Below, piece by piece: positions 1-6,517 of a stretch of 6,727 nt of DNA. Source of the DNA: Candidatus Fischerbacteria bacterium RBG_13_37_8. Lineage in GTDB: Bacteria > Acidobacteriota > HRBIN11 > MFGW01. A program made the translations under genes and the position numbers. Every line of letters begins with the position of its first letter. The stretch's first letter is position 1. The notes under the pieces are model-generated. The model made no database searches and was not told the origin of the DNA. It was given only the letters and a program-made list of their open reading frames with translations. The stretch is from the NCBI GenBank assembly GCA_001780385.1, contig MFGW01000247.1, forward strand, positions 7,653-14,379. Direction: 5' to 3'.

Positions 1-882
1 AAGACTTAATGGCTTGACAGTGCTTATTCCTTCAGGAATTTCTGGTTCAGGCTCTTCTTTCATAAGGATTGTTTTTTCTGGAGTAGTGACTGTCACGACG
101 ATTTCTTTTTCTTCAGCTATTGCTTTTTCAGCAATTTTTGCTTCTTCGACAGATTCTTCTTCAATAATTTCTTCTACCGGAACCTTTGGAGTAAGGTAAC
201 TTTCTTTTTCTTCTTTGTGTGGGAGGTAATCCTTAGAAAATGTTTTCTCCTGTTTGGATTCCTCTGTTTCTTTGAGAGGTCGTTCCTCCTGAATACTACT
301 GCTAAAGGTTTCTTCGATTAAAGATTCTGTTTCGCTCGTCTCTTCTTTCATGGGATCTTTATAGGAAACTGGAGTCTCTGTTTGCTGGATGGAAAACTCA
401 TCCTGGCTTGTTTCCAGAATTGATTCACTGTCAATAGGTTGTTGTTCGATTATCTCAATCACGCTTTCTTTTTCTACTGCTTGTTGCTCCTCTATAATTT
501 TTGGTTCCTCTTCTTCAGCCATGATTGCTTGTTCTTCTTTCTCATCCACCGATTCAATTAAGTCTGCTACAATTATAGAGGAATCTGCTTGCTTTTCTTC
601 TATTTCTGATTCTTCAATAGCAAAGTCAGGTTTCATATCCAGACCAAGCTCTTCCGCCATTCCCCTGACTGATGAACTGTCTTTTTTATCCTGTTCTGCA
701 GTACTTTCATGTTCAATAGATTCAGTTTCTGGAAATGATGTTTCCTGTACCGATTCTCCCTCTTCATAGAACTGTTCTTCTTCCTGCATAATTTTGGGAG
801 GAGGCTCTTCGATTACTGACGGTTCTTCTTCAATAACCGGCTTTTCTACGGCAACAGATTTTTTATCAATAACTTCTAAAAT
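1..882 (-). other. Region encoding a Glu-rich low-complexity (probably disordered) segment
   Basis: This stretch codes for residues about 170-463 of the TPR protein. It is dominated by GAA and GAG codons, so the plus strand reads as TTC/TCT-rich. Short loose motifs recur, such as VIEEEP, SVIEEPPP, PKIIEEQQ, VEEIIEEES and EEPEPEIPEG, but they have no fixed period and are not a true tandem repeat. A slightly less acidic island occurs near residues 240-256 (VRGMAEELGLDMKPDF), which could be a short binding motif. The frame stays open throughout, which argues against decay. Confidence 0.75.
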
Positions 883-1389
883 CTCTGCTTCCGCTATCTG
901 CCCTTCCATTTTTTTGCTCGCTACTATTTTTTCCTGTAATTGCTCTATAAGTTTACTGGCTCCTCCTTTCTCAAAATGATAAAGGGCTTTATCAAAATCT
1001 CCTGTTTTTTCATATAATAATCCCAGATAAACCTGAGCTTTAGGATTTCCTGGCTGAAGCTCAAGAGCTCTTTGCAAATTGAGCTCTGCTTCATCATATT
1101 TTTCAAGCTTTAATCTAATTAAACCGAGGTTTGAATGAAGCACGTAGACTGCAGTATTAGTAGTAACTAATTTTGAATAGATTTCTTCAGCTTGTTCAAG
1201 ATAATTCAGCTTGAAATATACCATACCTAATAAATTTAATACTTTTTCATCGCTGGATTTAATTTTATATGCTTTTTCAAGGGAAACCCGTGCTTCTTCA
1301 AGCCTGTTATTATCAAAATGCTCTTTCCCTTGGTGAAAAGCTTGAAGGAATTCACTATCATATATTTTGGAAGTATCCTCTAAAACCAT
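1..1389 (-). CDS. TPR protein with long Glu-rich acidic tail (C-terminus outside window)
   Basis: An open frame of 463 codons runs from an ATG at 1389 to the left edge without a stop, so the C-terminus is missing. Residues about 12-147 form four tetratricopeptide repeats, roughly 12-45, 46-79, 80-113 and 114-147, with typical pieces such as LNLLGMVYFKLNYLEQAEEI, ALELQPGNPKAQVYLGLLYE and TGDFDKALYHFE. A short helical, probably coiled stretch follows (about 145-170). From about 170 to the edge the protein is low-complexity and very rich in Glu, with scattered Pro, Ser, Ile and Lys, and is probably disordered. No signal peptide or membrane segment is visible, so the visible part looks cytoplasmic. 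The start is supported by GGAG 7 nt upstream, 15 nt after the transglycosylase stop. TPRs normally bind proteins, so a scaffold or adaptor role is likely, but the function is not recognised. From memory, similar TPR blocks precede AIM24 domains in some bacterial proteins; that domain would lie outside the window. Confidence 0.85.
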   Translation of the reverse strand, partial: MVLEDTSKIYDSEFLQAFHQGKEHFDNNRLEEARVSLEKAYKIKSSDEKVLNLLGMVYFKLNYLEQAEEIYSKLVTTNTAVYVLHSNLGLIRLKLEKYDEAELNLQRALELQPGNPKAQVYLGLLYEKTGDFDKALYHFEKGGASKLIEQLQEKIVASKKMEGQIAEAEILEVIDKKSVAVEKPVIEEEPSVIEEPPPKIMQEEEQFYEEGESVQETSFPETESIEHESTAEQDKKDSSSVRGMAEELGLDMKPDFAIEESEIEEKQADSSIIVADLIESVDEKEEQAIMAEEEEPKIIEEQQAVEKESVIEIIEQQPIDSESILETSQDEFSIQQTETPVSYKDPMKEETSETESLIEETFSSSIQEERPLKETEESKQEKTFSKDYLPHKEEKESYLTPKVPVEEIIEEESVEEAKIAEKAIAEEKEIVVTVTTPEKTILMKEEPEPEIPEGISTVKPLSL

Positions 1390-1396
1390 CTTATAA

Positions 1397-1400
1397 CTCC
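1397..1400 (-). promoter_or_regulatory. Ribosome binding site of the TPR gene
   Basis: On the minus strand GGAG sits 7 nt before the ATG at 1389, within the 15-nt gap after the transglycosylase stop. It supports this start and suggests translation from a shared transcript. Confidence 0.7.
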
Positions 1401-1404
1401 ATAA

Positions 1405-2070
1405 TTAATCAGTAAGATTGATAATGCTTATTTTTTTATAGGTGCCTTCTGTTGGTTTATCAAATGAATAATGTATTTTATCTTGAAAATCCCAATATTT
1501 ATAAGCTGTTTTTCTCCCTCCGGAACTTTCATATAAGGCAAGAACTTTTTGCACGTAATCTCTGGTTTCTTTAAATGGAGGTATGCCATTATAGGATTTT
1601 ACCATGTTCTCCCCTGCATTGTAAGCAGCTAAAGCATACCGTAAATCACCATCAAAAATAATAAGCAAATCTTTGAAATACTTGACACCGCCTATTATAT
1701 TATCAATCGGATCGAAAACTCTTTTAACACCGTATCTTTTTGCAGTGCCCGGCATCAGTTGCATCATGCCTTTTGCTCCTTTTCTTGATACAGCATATGG
1801 ATTGTAATTTGATTCTGCAACAATAATAGCATGAATAAGCTTTGGATCCACTTTAAAACGGGATGAAATATTATCTATTACATTTTGATATCGTTCAATT
1901 TTCATTTCAGTCGTTTCTACTTCTTTTATTGAAATTGAAGGCGTATTTGTATACACAACTTTTCCATTATCATCAATATATGAAAATATACGAGTCTCTG
2001 CTTGTATAAGCACGGTAAAACTGAGAAACAGAAATAGTAAAAGAAAGGCAAACATCCGGCTATTTATCAT
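1405..2070 (-). CDS. Secreted SLT-family lytic transglycosylase with DUF4124-like N-terminus
   Basis: The product is a 221-residue murein lytic transglycosylase, expected to cleave the MurNAc-GlcNAc bond in the periplasm and leave 1,6-anhydro-MurNAc ends. A signal peptide covers about residues 1-24: a short basic n-region, a Leu/Phe-rich core, then IQA before ETRIF. Residues about 25-45 (RIFSYIDDNGKVVYTNTP) resemble the DUF4124 segment found at the front of many such enzymes. The SLT domain follows from about residue 62, with catalytic Glu86 in VAESNYNPYAVS, then GAKGMMQLMPGTA (98-110) and ALAAYNAGE (146-154), all hallmarks of the Slt/MltC-like fold. The longest frame begins at an ATG at 2112, but only the ATG at 2070 has a good ribosome site (AGGA, 8 nt spacing), and it puts the signal peptide at the very N-terminus. 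There is no lipobox Cys, so it is probably soluble. It lies between alaS and the TPR gene in the same direction. Confidence 0.9.
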   Translation of the reverse strand: MINSRMFAFLLLFLFLSFTVLIQAETRIFSYIDDNGKVVYTNTPSISIKEVETTEMKIERYQNVIDNISSRFKVDPKLIHAIIVAESNYNPYAVSRKGAKGMMQLMPGTAKRYGVKRVFDPIDNIIGGVKYFKDLLIIFDGDLRYALAAYNAGENMVKSYNGIPPFKETRDYVQKVLALYESSGGRKTAYKYWDFQDKIHYSFDKPTEGTYKKISIINLTD

Positions 2071-2076
2071 TGCGTT

Positions 2077-2082
2077 CTTCCT
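2077..2082 (-). promoter_or_regulatory. Ribosome binding site that decides the transglycosylase start
   Basis: On the minus strand AGGAAG lies in front of the ATG at 2070, with 8 nt between AGGA and ATG. The alternative ATG at 2112 is preceded by AT-rich sequence with no Shine-Dalgarno match, and it would add 14 residues, three of them Lys or Arg, before the signal peptide. This favours 2070. Confidence 0.7.
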
Positions 2083-2124
2083 AACAATAGTATCTTTTGA
2101 TAATATCTGCATTATAATGATATG

Positions 2125-4773
2125 TTATTGCTTTTTTATTAATTTTTCAATACATTCAAATGATTTGTCAAGTGCTTCTTTCAGTTTTTCTGATTTTTTG
2201 CCTCCAGCTTGCGCAAAATCTTTTCTTCCTCCGCCGCCCCCTTCAATAATTGGTGCAATTTTCTTGATTATTTCTGCTGCACTTACTACATTGCTTATAT
2301 CTGGCGTAACTCCTACTACGATAGAAGCTTTGCCGTTTCCTGAGCTTCCAAAAACACCAATAGATTTCTTTTCTCCCGTCCTGAATTCATCAATGAGTTC
2401 CCGCAATATGTCCATTTGTGCATTATGTATTTCACGAATTACAATTTTTATATCATTAATTGTATGTTCTGTTGTAAGTTGATCGGTATCTTTGTGTGAA
2501 AAGGTGAATATTCTTAATTGTTCAAGTTCTTTTTCTATTTCTTTGTTTTTTTCCAGCAGTGATTTTATTTTTTCGGGGATAACAGCCGGTTGAATTTTCA
2601 TCATTTCTGAAAGTTGAGCAAGAATATCCCTATTTTTTTGAATATGATCAAAAGCCAGGGCTCCTGTTACAGCTTCTATTCTTCGTATTCCAGCGGCGAT
2701 ACTGCTTACTTTTGTTAATATGAAGCAGCCTATTTGGCCGGTACTTGAACAATGAGTACCACCGCATAATTCCTTGCTGAAATTGCCAATTTTCATAACC
2801 CGGACATGATCTTCATATTTTTCACCAAAAAAGGCAAGCGCTCCTGAATCTATAGCTTCTTCCAGCGACTTCCATGAAATTTCAACCGGGAGATTTTCAT
2901 ATATTTTTTCATTGACCAGTTTTTCTATTTCTTTTACTGTTACCGGTGAAAGTGTGTCGAAATGTGTAAAATCGAATCTAAATTTTTCATCAGAGACCAA
3001 TGAACCTGATTGTTTAACATGCGTGCCAAGCAGTTGCCGCAACGATGCGTTTAATAAATGAGTAGCGGTATGATTTCTCATGATAGTCTCTCTGCGTAGT
3101 TTATTTACATAGAGATCTACCGTGTCCGTTTTTGATAATTCTCCATTTGTAATGGTTACTATGTGAAGTATTAACTGAGAAAAAGGTTTTTGCGTATCTT
3201 CTACGATTGCTTCACCAGATACAGATTTTATTATGCCTTTGTCTCCTACCTGTCCACCGGATTCACCATAAAATACTGTCTTATCAATGATTAGTTCGCC
3301 CCTTTCTCCTTCTTTTAAAGAACTGACTTCCATGTTTTCTTTTATTATACTCAGGATTTTAGCTCCTGAATATTCCGTGCGTTCGTAGCCTAAAAATTCA
3401 ATCTGGAATTTATTTGAAAAATCCCTGTATAGATCAATTGATTTACTGTCCTCTTCTTTTTTCCATGCTGCGCGTGCAGTAACTTTTTGCATCTGCATGT
3501 TATTATTGTATCCTTCATAATCTATGGCGATATTTTGTTCCGAAGCAATTTCTTCTATAAGATCCAGAGGAAGACCAAAGGTATCGTATAATTTAAATAC
3601 TTCATTTCCCGGCAAACAAGTAGCGTCCTGTTCCCTTGTTTTATGAATTAGTTCTTCCAGCCGTGCAATTCCTAATGATACGACATTATGATATCGCTCT
3701 TCCTCTGAGTAACAGATTTTAGCAATATAATCTTTTGCTTCTAATAATTCAGAATAGAGATTGCCCATAATTTCAGCAGCACGATAAGCAATCTTATATA
3801 AGTATGGATAATCAAGATGCAATAGTTTCCCGTATCTGCTTGCCCTCCTGATGATCCGTCTCAATACATATCCTCTTCCTTCATTAGAGGGTATGATACC
3901 AGCCGCAATGAGAAATGCAACTGCCCTGCTATGGTCGGCTGCTACTCGTATCGCAACAGATGTCTCTGTATTGTTAGCATATTCTGCGTTAGCAAGCTCA
4001 CAAATTTCTTCAATCAACGGCATGAATAAATCAGTATCGTAATTGCTGGTCTTGCCCTGAAGAAGTGCTACAATACGCTCTAAACCCATCCCAGTATCTA
4101 TTGACGGGGAAGGCAGCGGATGCATTATTCCCTGCTCATCCCTGTTGTATTGCATAAATACAAGATTCCAAAATTCCAGGTATCGCTCACAATCACATTC
4201 CAATCCACAGGTTTCTTTTCCACACCCTGCCTGTTCACCCTGGTCATAATAAATTTCTGAACAAGGACCACATGGTCCTGTCTCTCCCATTGCCCAAAAA
4301 TTGTCTTTCATCCCTAATCGTATTATCCTGTCTGCGGATATTCCCGTTGTTTTATGCCAAATTTGATATGCTTCCTCATCCTCTTCATAGATGCTAACCC
4401 ATAACCTGTCCGGAGAAATTCGATATCCGTTTAATAAAAGATCCCATGCATATTCGATTGCTTCTTGCTTAAAATAATCCCCAAATGAAAAATTACCAAG
4501 CATCTCAAAAAAAGTATGGTGACGATTTGTTTTACCCACATTTTCTAAATCGTTATGTTTCCCACCGGCACGCACACATTTCTGGCAACTAGTCGCCCTT
4601 ATATAATTTCTCTTTTCCTGCCCAAGAAAGGTATCTTTAAATTGATTCATTCCCGCGTTTGTAAAAAGTAAGGTAGGATCATTCGCGGGAATAAGTGAAG
4701 AACTCATTACCCGCTTGTGATTCTTATTTTCAAAATAACGGAGAAACGTTTCTCTTACCTCTGTGCTTCTCAT
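2125..4773 (-). CDS. alaS: Alanyl-tRNA synthetase
   Basis: The enzyme charges tRNA-Ala with alanine in the cytoplasm and clears Ser- and Gly-tRNA-Ala. At 882 residues it has the usual full length. The class II catalytic core fills roughly 1-240, with DPTLLFTNAGMNQFKD (32-47), QKCVRAGGKHNDLENVG (64-80), HHTFFEMLGNFSFGDYF (85-101) and the motif 3 stretch DTGMGLERI (226-234). The tRNA-recognition domain follows to about 460. The editing domain is intact, with the metal-binding pairs HTATH (568-572) and CGGTH (670-674). A helical linker (about 730-755) leads to the C-Ala domain, with the glycine-rich GGGGGRKDFAQAGG at 845-858. A Cys cluster lies in the catalytic domain (C168, C171, C184, C189, C193, C195); E. 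coli AlaS lacks the later ones. The ATG has a good ribosome site (AGGA, 6 nt spacing). recX lies 105 nt upstream and the transglycosylase 54 nt downstream. Confidence 0.98.
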   Translation of the reverse strand: MRSTEVRETFLRYFENKNHKRVMSSSLIPANDPTLLFTNAGMNQFKDTFLGQEKRNYIRATSCQKCVRAGGKHNDLENVGKTNRHHTFFEMLGNFSFGDYFKQEAIEYAWDLLLNGYRISPDRLWVSIYEEDEEAYQIWHKTTGISADRIIRLGMKDNFWAMGETGPCGPCSEIYYDQGEQAGCGKETCGLECDCERYLEFWNLVFMQYNRDEQGIMHPLPSPSIDTGMGLERIVALLQGKTSNYDTDLFMPLIEEICELANAEYANNTETSVAIRVAADHSRAVAFLIAAGIIPSNEGRGYVLRRIIRRASRYGKLLHLDYPYLYKIAYRAAEIMGNLYSELLEAKDYIAKICYSEEERYHNVVSLGIARLEELIHKTREQDATCLPGNEVFKLYDTFGLPLDLIEEIASEQNIAIDYEGYNNNMQMQKVTARAAWKKEEDSKSIDLYRDFSNKFQIEFLGYERTEYSGAKILSIIKENMEVSSLKEGERGELIIDKTVFYGESGGQVGDKGIIKSVSGEAIVEDTQKPFSQLILHIVTITNGELSKTDTVDLYVNKLRRETIMRNHTATHLLNASLRQLLGTHVKQSGSLVSDEKFRFDFTHFDTLSPVTVKEIEKLVNEKIYENLPVEISWKSLEEAIDSGALAFFGEKYEDHVRVMKIGNFSKELCGGTHCSSTGQIGCFILTKVSSIAAGIRRIEAVTGALAFDHIQKNRDILAQLSEMMKIQPAVIPEKIKSLLEKNKEIEKELEQLRIFTFSHKDTDQLTTEHTINDIKIVIREIHNAQMDILRELIDEFRTGEKKSIGVFGSSGNGKASIVVGVTPDISNVVSAAEIIKKIAPIIEGGGGGRKDFAQAGGKKSEKLKEALDKSFECIEKLIKKQ

Positions 4774-4783
4774 TTCCTTTCCT
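4774..4783 (-). promoter_or_regulatory. Ribosome binding site of alaS
   Basis: On the minus strand AGGAAAGGAA directly precedes the ATG. The upstream AGGA has 6 nt spacing and is the likely Shine-Dalgarno sequence. Confidence 0.65.
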
Positions 4784-4878
4784 GATTATTTTTCTGTCTT
4801 ACCTAATAATATTATTCCTGCTTATCAATTTGCGACTAGCCAGTTTTTAAATGATCGAATAATTGATTTAGAGATCCT
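4784..4878 (-). promoter_or_regulatory. recX-alaS intergenic leader, possible internal promoter (weak)
   Basis: This is the longest gap in the window (105 nt including the ribosome site). It is strongly AT-rich. The minus strand holds TATTAT-like boxes (AATAATATTATTAGG, about 4802-4816), but no good -35 sits at a normal distance: a TTGATA is only 11 nt away, and the best 18-nt-spaced hexamer is TCGCAA. I see no T-box features, no riboswitch and no tRNA. A separate promoter for alaS is plausible from position alone and is not demonstrated. Confidence 0.2.
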
Positions 4879-5322
4879 TCAGTTATGCAAATTATGTAAA
4901 CATGCTTTTATTGTGCTATGCCTGAAACCTCTCCTTTCAAGCCGTGCAACAAGTTTCATTTGTTTTGTTTTTCCTTTATCCTTTTTTATGATATTTTGTA
5001 TAGCTGTCATTTCTTGCTCAGGAGTGTATAAAGTAGTAATAAGAATCTTGCATAATTCTTTTTCTATTCCACGGGAACGCAATTCGTAATAAAGCAGTCT
5101 CGGTCCTTTTTTTGCCTTTGCAACATGCTTCATTATATAATTAGTTGCATATCGTTCATCATTCAGATAACTTATGCTCGCAAAATAACGTACCAACTCC
5201 TCTATTTCTTCCTCTGGGAAACCTTTCTGTCTCAATGCTTTATGTAATAAATACGCCGTGGTATCAGCCCTGCTTATTTTTTTCAGCGCATATAAAAATG
5301 CTTCGGATTCAGTTATGTGCAT
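4879..5322 (-). CDS. recX: RecX, RecA modulator
   Basis: The product is a 147-residue cytoplasmic RecX, the family that binds RecA filaments and limits or remodels them during recombination and SOS. The length is typical. The three helical repeats can be read in order: residues about 5-50 (ALKKISRADTTAYLLHKALRQ and KGFPEEEIEELV), then SYLNDERYATNYI (51-63), which matches the family's YLDDxRFA segment, then KKGPRLLYYELRSRGIEKEL (71-90), and a third around KLVARLERRGFRHSTIKACL (123-142). The ATG lies only 2 nt after the pilT stop and has no Shine-Dalgarno sequence. An in-frame TGA just upstream rules out a longer start. Translation therefore probably depends on ribosomes ending pilT. recA itself is not in the window. 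The family call is firm at the level of fold and motifs; RecX sequences diverge widely. Confidence 0.9.
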   Translation of the reverse strand: MHITESEAFLYALKKISRADTTAYLLHKALRQKGFPEEEIEELVRYFASISYLNDERYATNYIMKHVAKAKKGPRLLYYELRSRGIEKELCKILITTLYTPEQEMTAIQNIIKKDKGKTKQMKLVARLERRGFRHSTIKACLHNLHN

Positions 5323-5324
5323 CG

Positions 5325-6488
5325 CTACATATCAAGTTCGAAATCTGAATCACCAGAAGGTCCTTCAGTAGCATCAAAACTAATTTGTTCCATTTCTTCT
5401 TGACTAAGTGTACTGGTGGAAGTAATTCCTTGAGCTCTTAATTTGAATTCATCGGGATTACTTGCTCTTCGCAATGCTTCTTCAAAAGTAATGAAACCTT
5501 TTTTCCAGAGAAAAAAGAGCGACTGGTCAAAGGTCTGCATTCCATACTGTGAAGTACCTGATGCAATAGCTTCTGGAATTAAACGTGTTTTTTCTTTGTT
5601 GATGATACAATCCCTGATAAAGGGTGTACTGATAAGAACTTCAACAGCAGGAACACGACCTTTACCGTCAGCACGTGAAATGAGTCGTAATGATATAACC
5701 GCTTTTAACACGCTGGCAAGCTGAAGTCGTATCTGCTTTTGCTGATGCGGCGGAAATACCGAAATAATTCGGTTGATGGTTTCAGTTGCATCAAGTGTAT
5801 GAAGAGTCGAGAGCACGAGATGTCCTGTTTCTGCAGCAGTAAGCGCTGTTTCAATAGTTTCATAATCTCTCATTTCACCAACCAGTATTACGTCAGGATC
5901 TTCTCTGAGTGCACTTCTCATAGCTACTGCAAATGCTTTCGTATCAACTTCAACTTCTCTCTGATTAATAAGGCTCTTTTTATCACGGTGAAGAAATTCA
6001 ATAGGATCTTCAATAGTTATTATATGTGCTTTTCTGTGTGAATTAATATAATCAATCATCGCTGCTAACGATGTTGATTTGCCACTTCCGGTAGTTCCTG
6101 TGCAGAGAATGAGACCTCTTTGTTCCATGGATATTTTTTCCAACACAGGTGGTAAATTAAGTTCCCGAACCGTAAGAATTTTTACCGGAATGACACGCAA
6201 GACCAATCCTACTGTTCCTCTTTGCTGGAATATATTGCAACGAAATCTCCCTAGTCCCGGCACACTATATGCTATATCTATCTCAAGATGATCTTTAAAC
6301 TTTTGCTTCTGTCGATTGTTCATTATGCTGAATGCCATCGCGATGGTATCTTCCTGCATTAATCGTTTGAGTTCTATCAGCGGCACTAATTCTCCTGCTA
6401 TTCTTAAGACCGGATGGCTTCCCACTTTTAAATGCAAATCTGAAGCATTTCGCTCTGTCGCTATTTTGAGCAAATCATTTATCTGCAT
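5325..6488 (-). CDS. pilT: PilT-type type IV pilus retraction ATPase
   Basis: This is a cytoplasmic hexameric motor that depolymerises type IV pili, powering twitching, surface sensing and DNA uptake. It has 387 residues; classic PilT has about 345. The N-terminal PAS-like domain (about 1-110) opens with the usual LLKIATERNASDLHLKVG. The ATPase core carries Walker A GTTGSGKST (131-139, Lys137), the Asp box ITIEDPIEF (157-165), Walker B DPDVILVGEMRD (197-208, catalytic Glu205) and the His box TGHLVLSTLHT (221-231). The C-terminal part includes QYGMQTFDQSL (314-324) and NPDEFKLRAQGI (344-355), typical of PilT. The place of the AIRNLIRE motif reads FIRDCIIN (290-297). About 30 acidic, Ser/Thr-rich residues follow 355. 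AGGAGG with 8 nt spacing supports the ATG. PilU is the main alternative, but the tail of the ATPase reads more like PilT. No other pilus gene is visible here. Confidence 0.93.
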   Translation of the reverse strand: MQINDLLKIATERNASDLHLKVGSHPVLRIAGELVPLIELKRLMQEDTIAMAFSIMNNRQKQKFKDHLEIDIAYSVPGLGRFRCNIFQQRGTVGLVLRVIPVKILTVRELNLPPVLEKISMEQRGLILCTGTTGSGKSTSLAAMIDYINSHRKAHIITIEDPIEFLHRDKKSLINQREVEVDTKAFAVAMRSALREDPDVILVGEMRDYETIETALTAAETGHLVLSTLHTLDATETINRIISVFPPHQQKQIRLQLASVLKAVISLRLISRADGKGRVPAVEVLISTPFIRDCIINKEKTRLIPEAIASGTSQYGMQTFDQSLFFLWKKGFITFEEALRRASNPDEFKLRAQGITSTSTLSQEEMEQISFDATEGPSGDSDFELDM

Positions 6489-6496
6489 GTTTTTTG

Positions 6497-6502
6497 CCTC
6501 CT
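6497..6502 (-). promoter_or_regulatory. Strong ribosome binding site of pilT
   Basis: On the minus strand a full AGGAGG lies 8 nt before the pilT ATG, inside the 29-nt gap after the ilvE stop. It is the best Shine-Dalgarno match in the window. It implies that pilT is translated independently, in contrast to recX just downstream. Confidence 0.8.
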
Positions 6503-6517
6503 AATCATAGATGGCTA

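Noticed and set aside
1..882. Tandem DNA repeat or CRISPR-like array in the Glu-rich region
   Set aside because: The recurring pieces are short, irregular and explained by biased amino acid composition. There are no constant repeats with unique spacers.
14..979. Plus-strand Ser-rich open frames (14-199, 389-769, 794-979)
   Set aside because: They are the antisense of the Glu-rich tail: GAA/GAG codons on the minus strand read as TTC/TCT-type Phe/Ser codons on the plus strand. They show no ribosome sites or recognisable domains.
2085..2130. Possible hairpin after alaS (CAATA/TATC pairing with GATA/TATTG)
   Set aside because: The arms are short, almost wholly A/T and interrupted by mismatches; the loop is long and there is no T-run at the right side. 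It is not a credible terminator.
2117..2482. Plus-strand frame of 121 codons with hydrophobic stretches
   Set aside because: It lies entirely opposite the conserved C-terminal domain of alaS and the alaS stop. The apparent hydrophobicity is an antisense effect.
4784..4878. T-box or other tRNA-sensing leader before alaS
   Set aside because: The gap is too short for a T-box and shows no specifier hairpin, T-box consensus or terminator stem.
4763..5348. Plus-strand frames opposite recX and the recX-alaS gap
   Set aside because: recX has clear family repeats in the minus-strand frame. The plus-strand products show no motif.
5443..6504. Plus-strand frames opposite pilT
   Set aside because: pilT has all ATPase boxes on the minus strand, so these are shadows.
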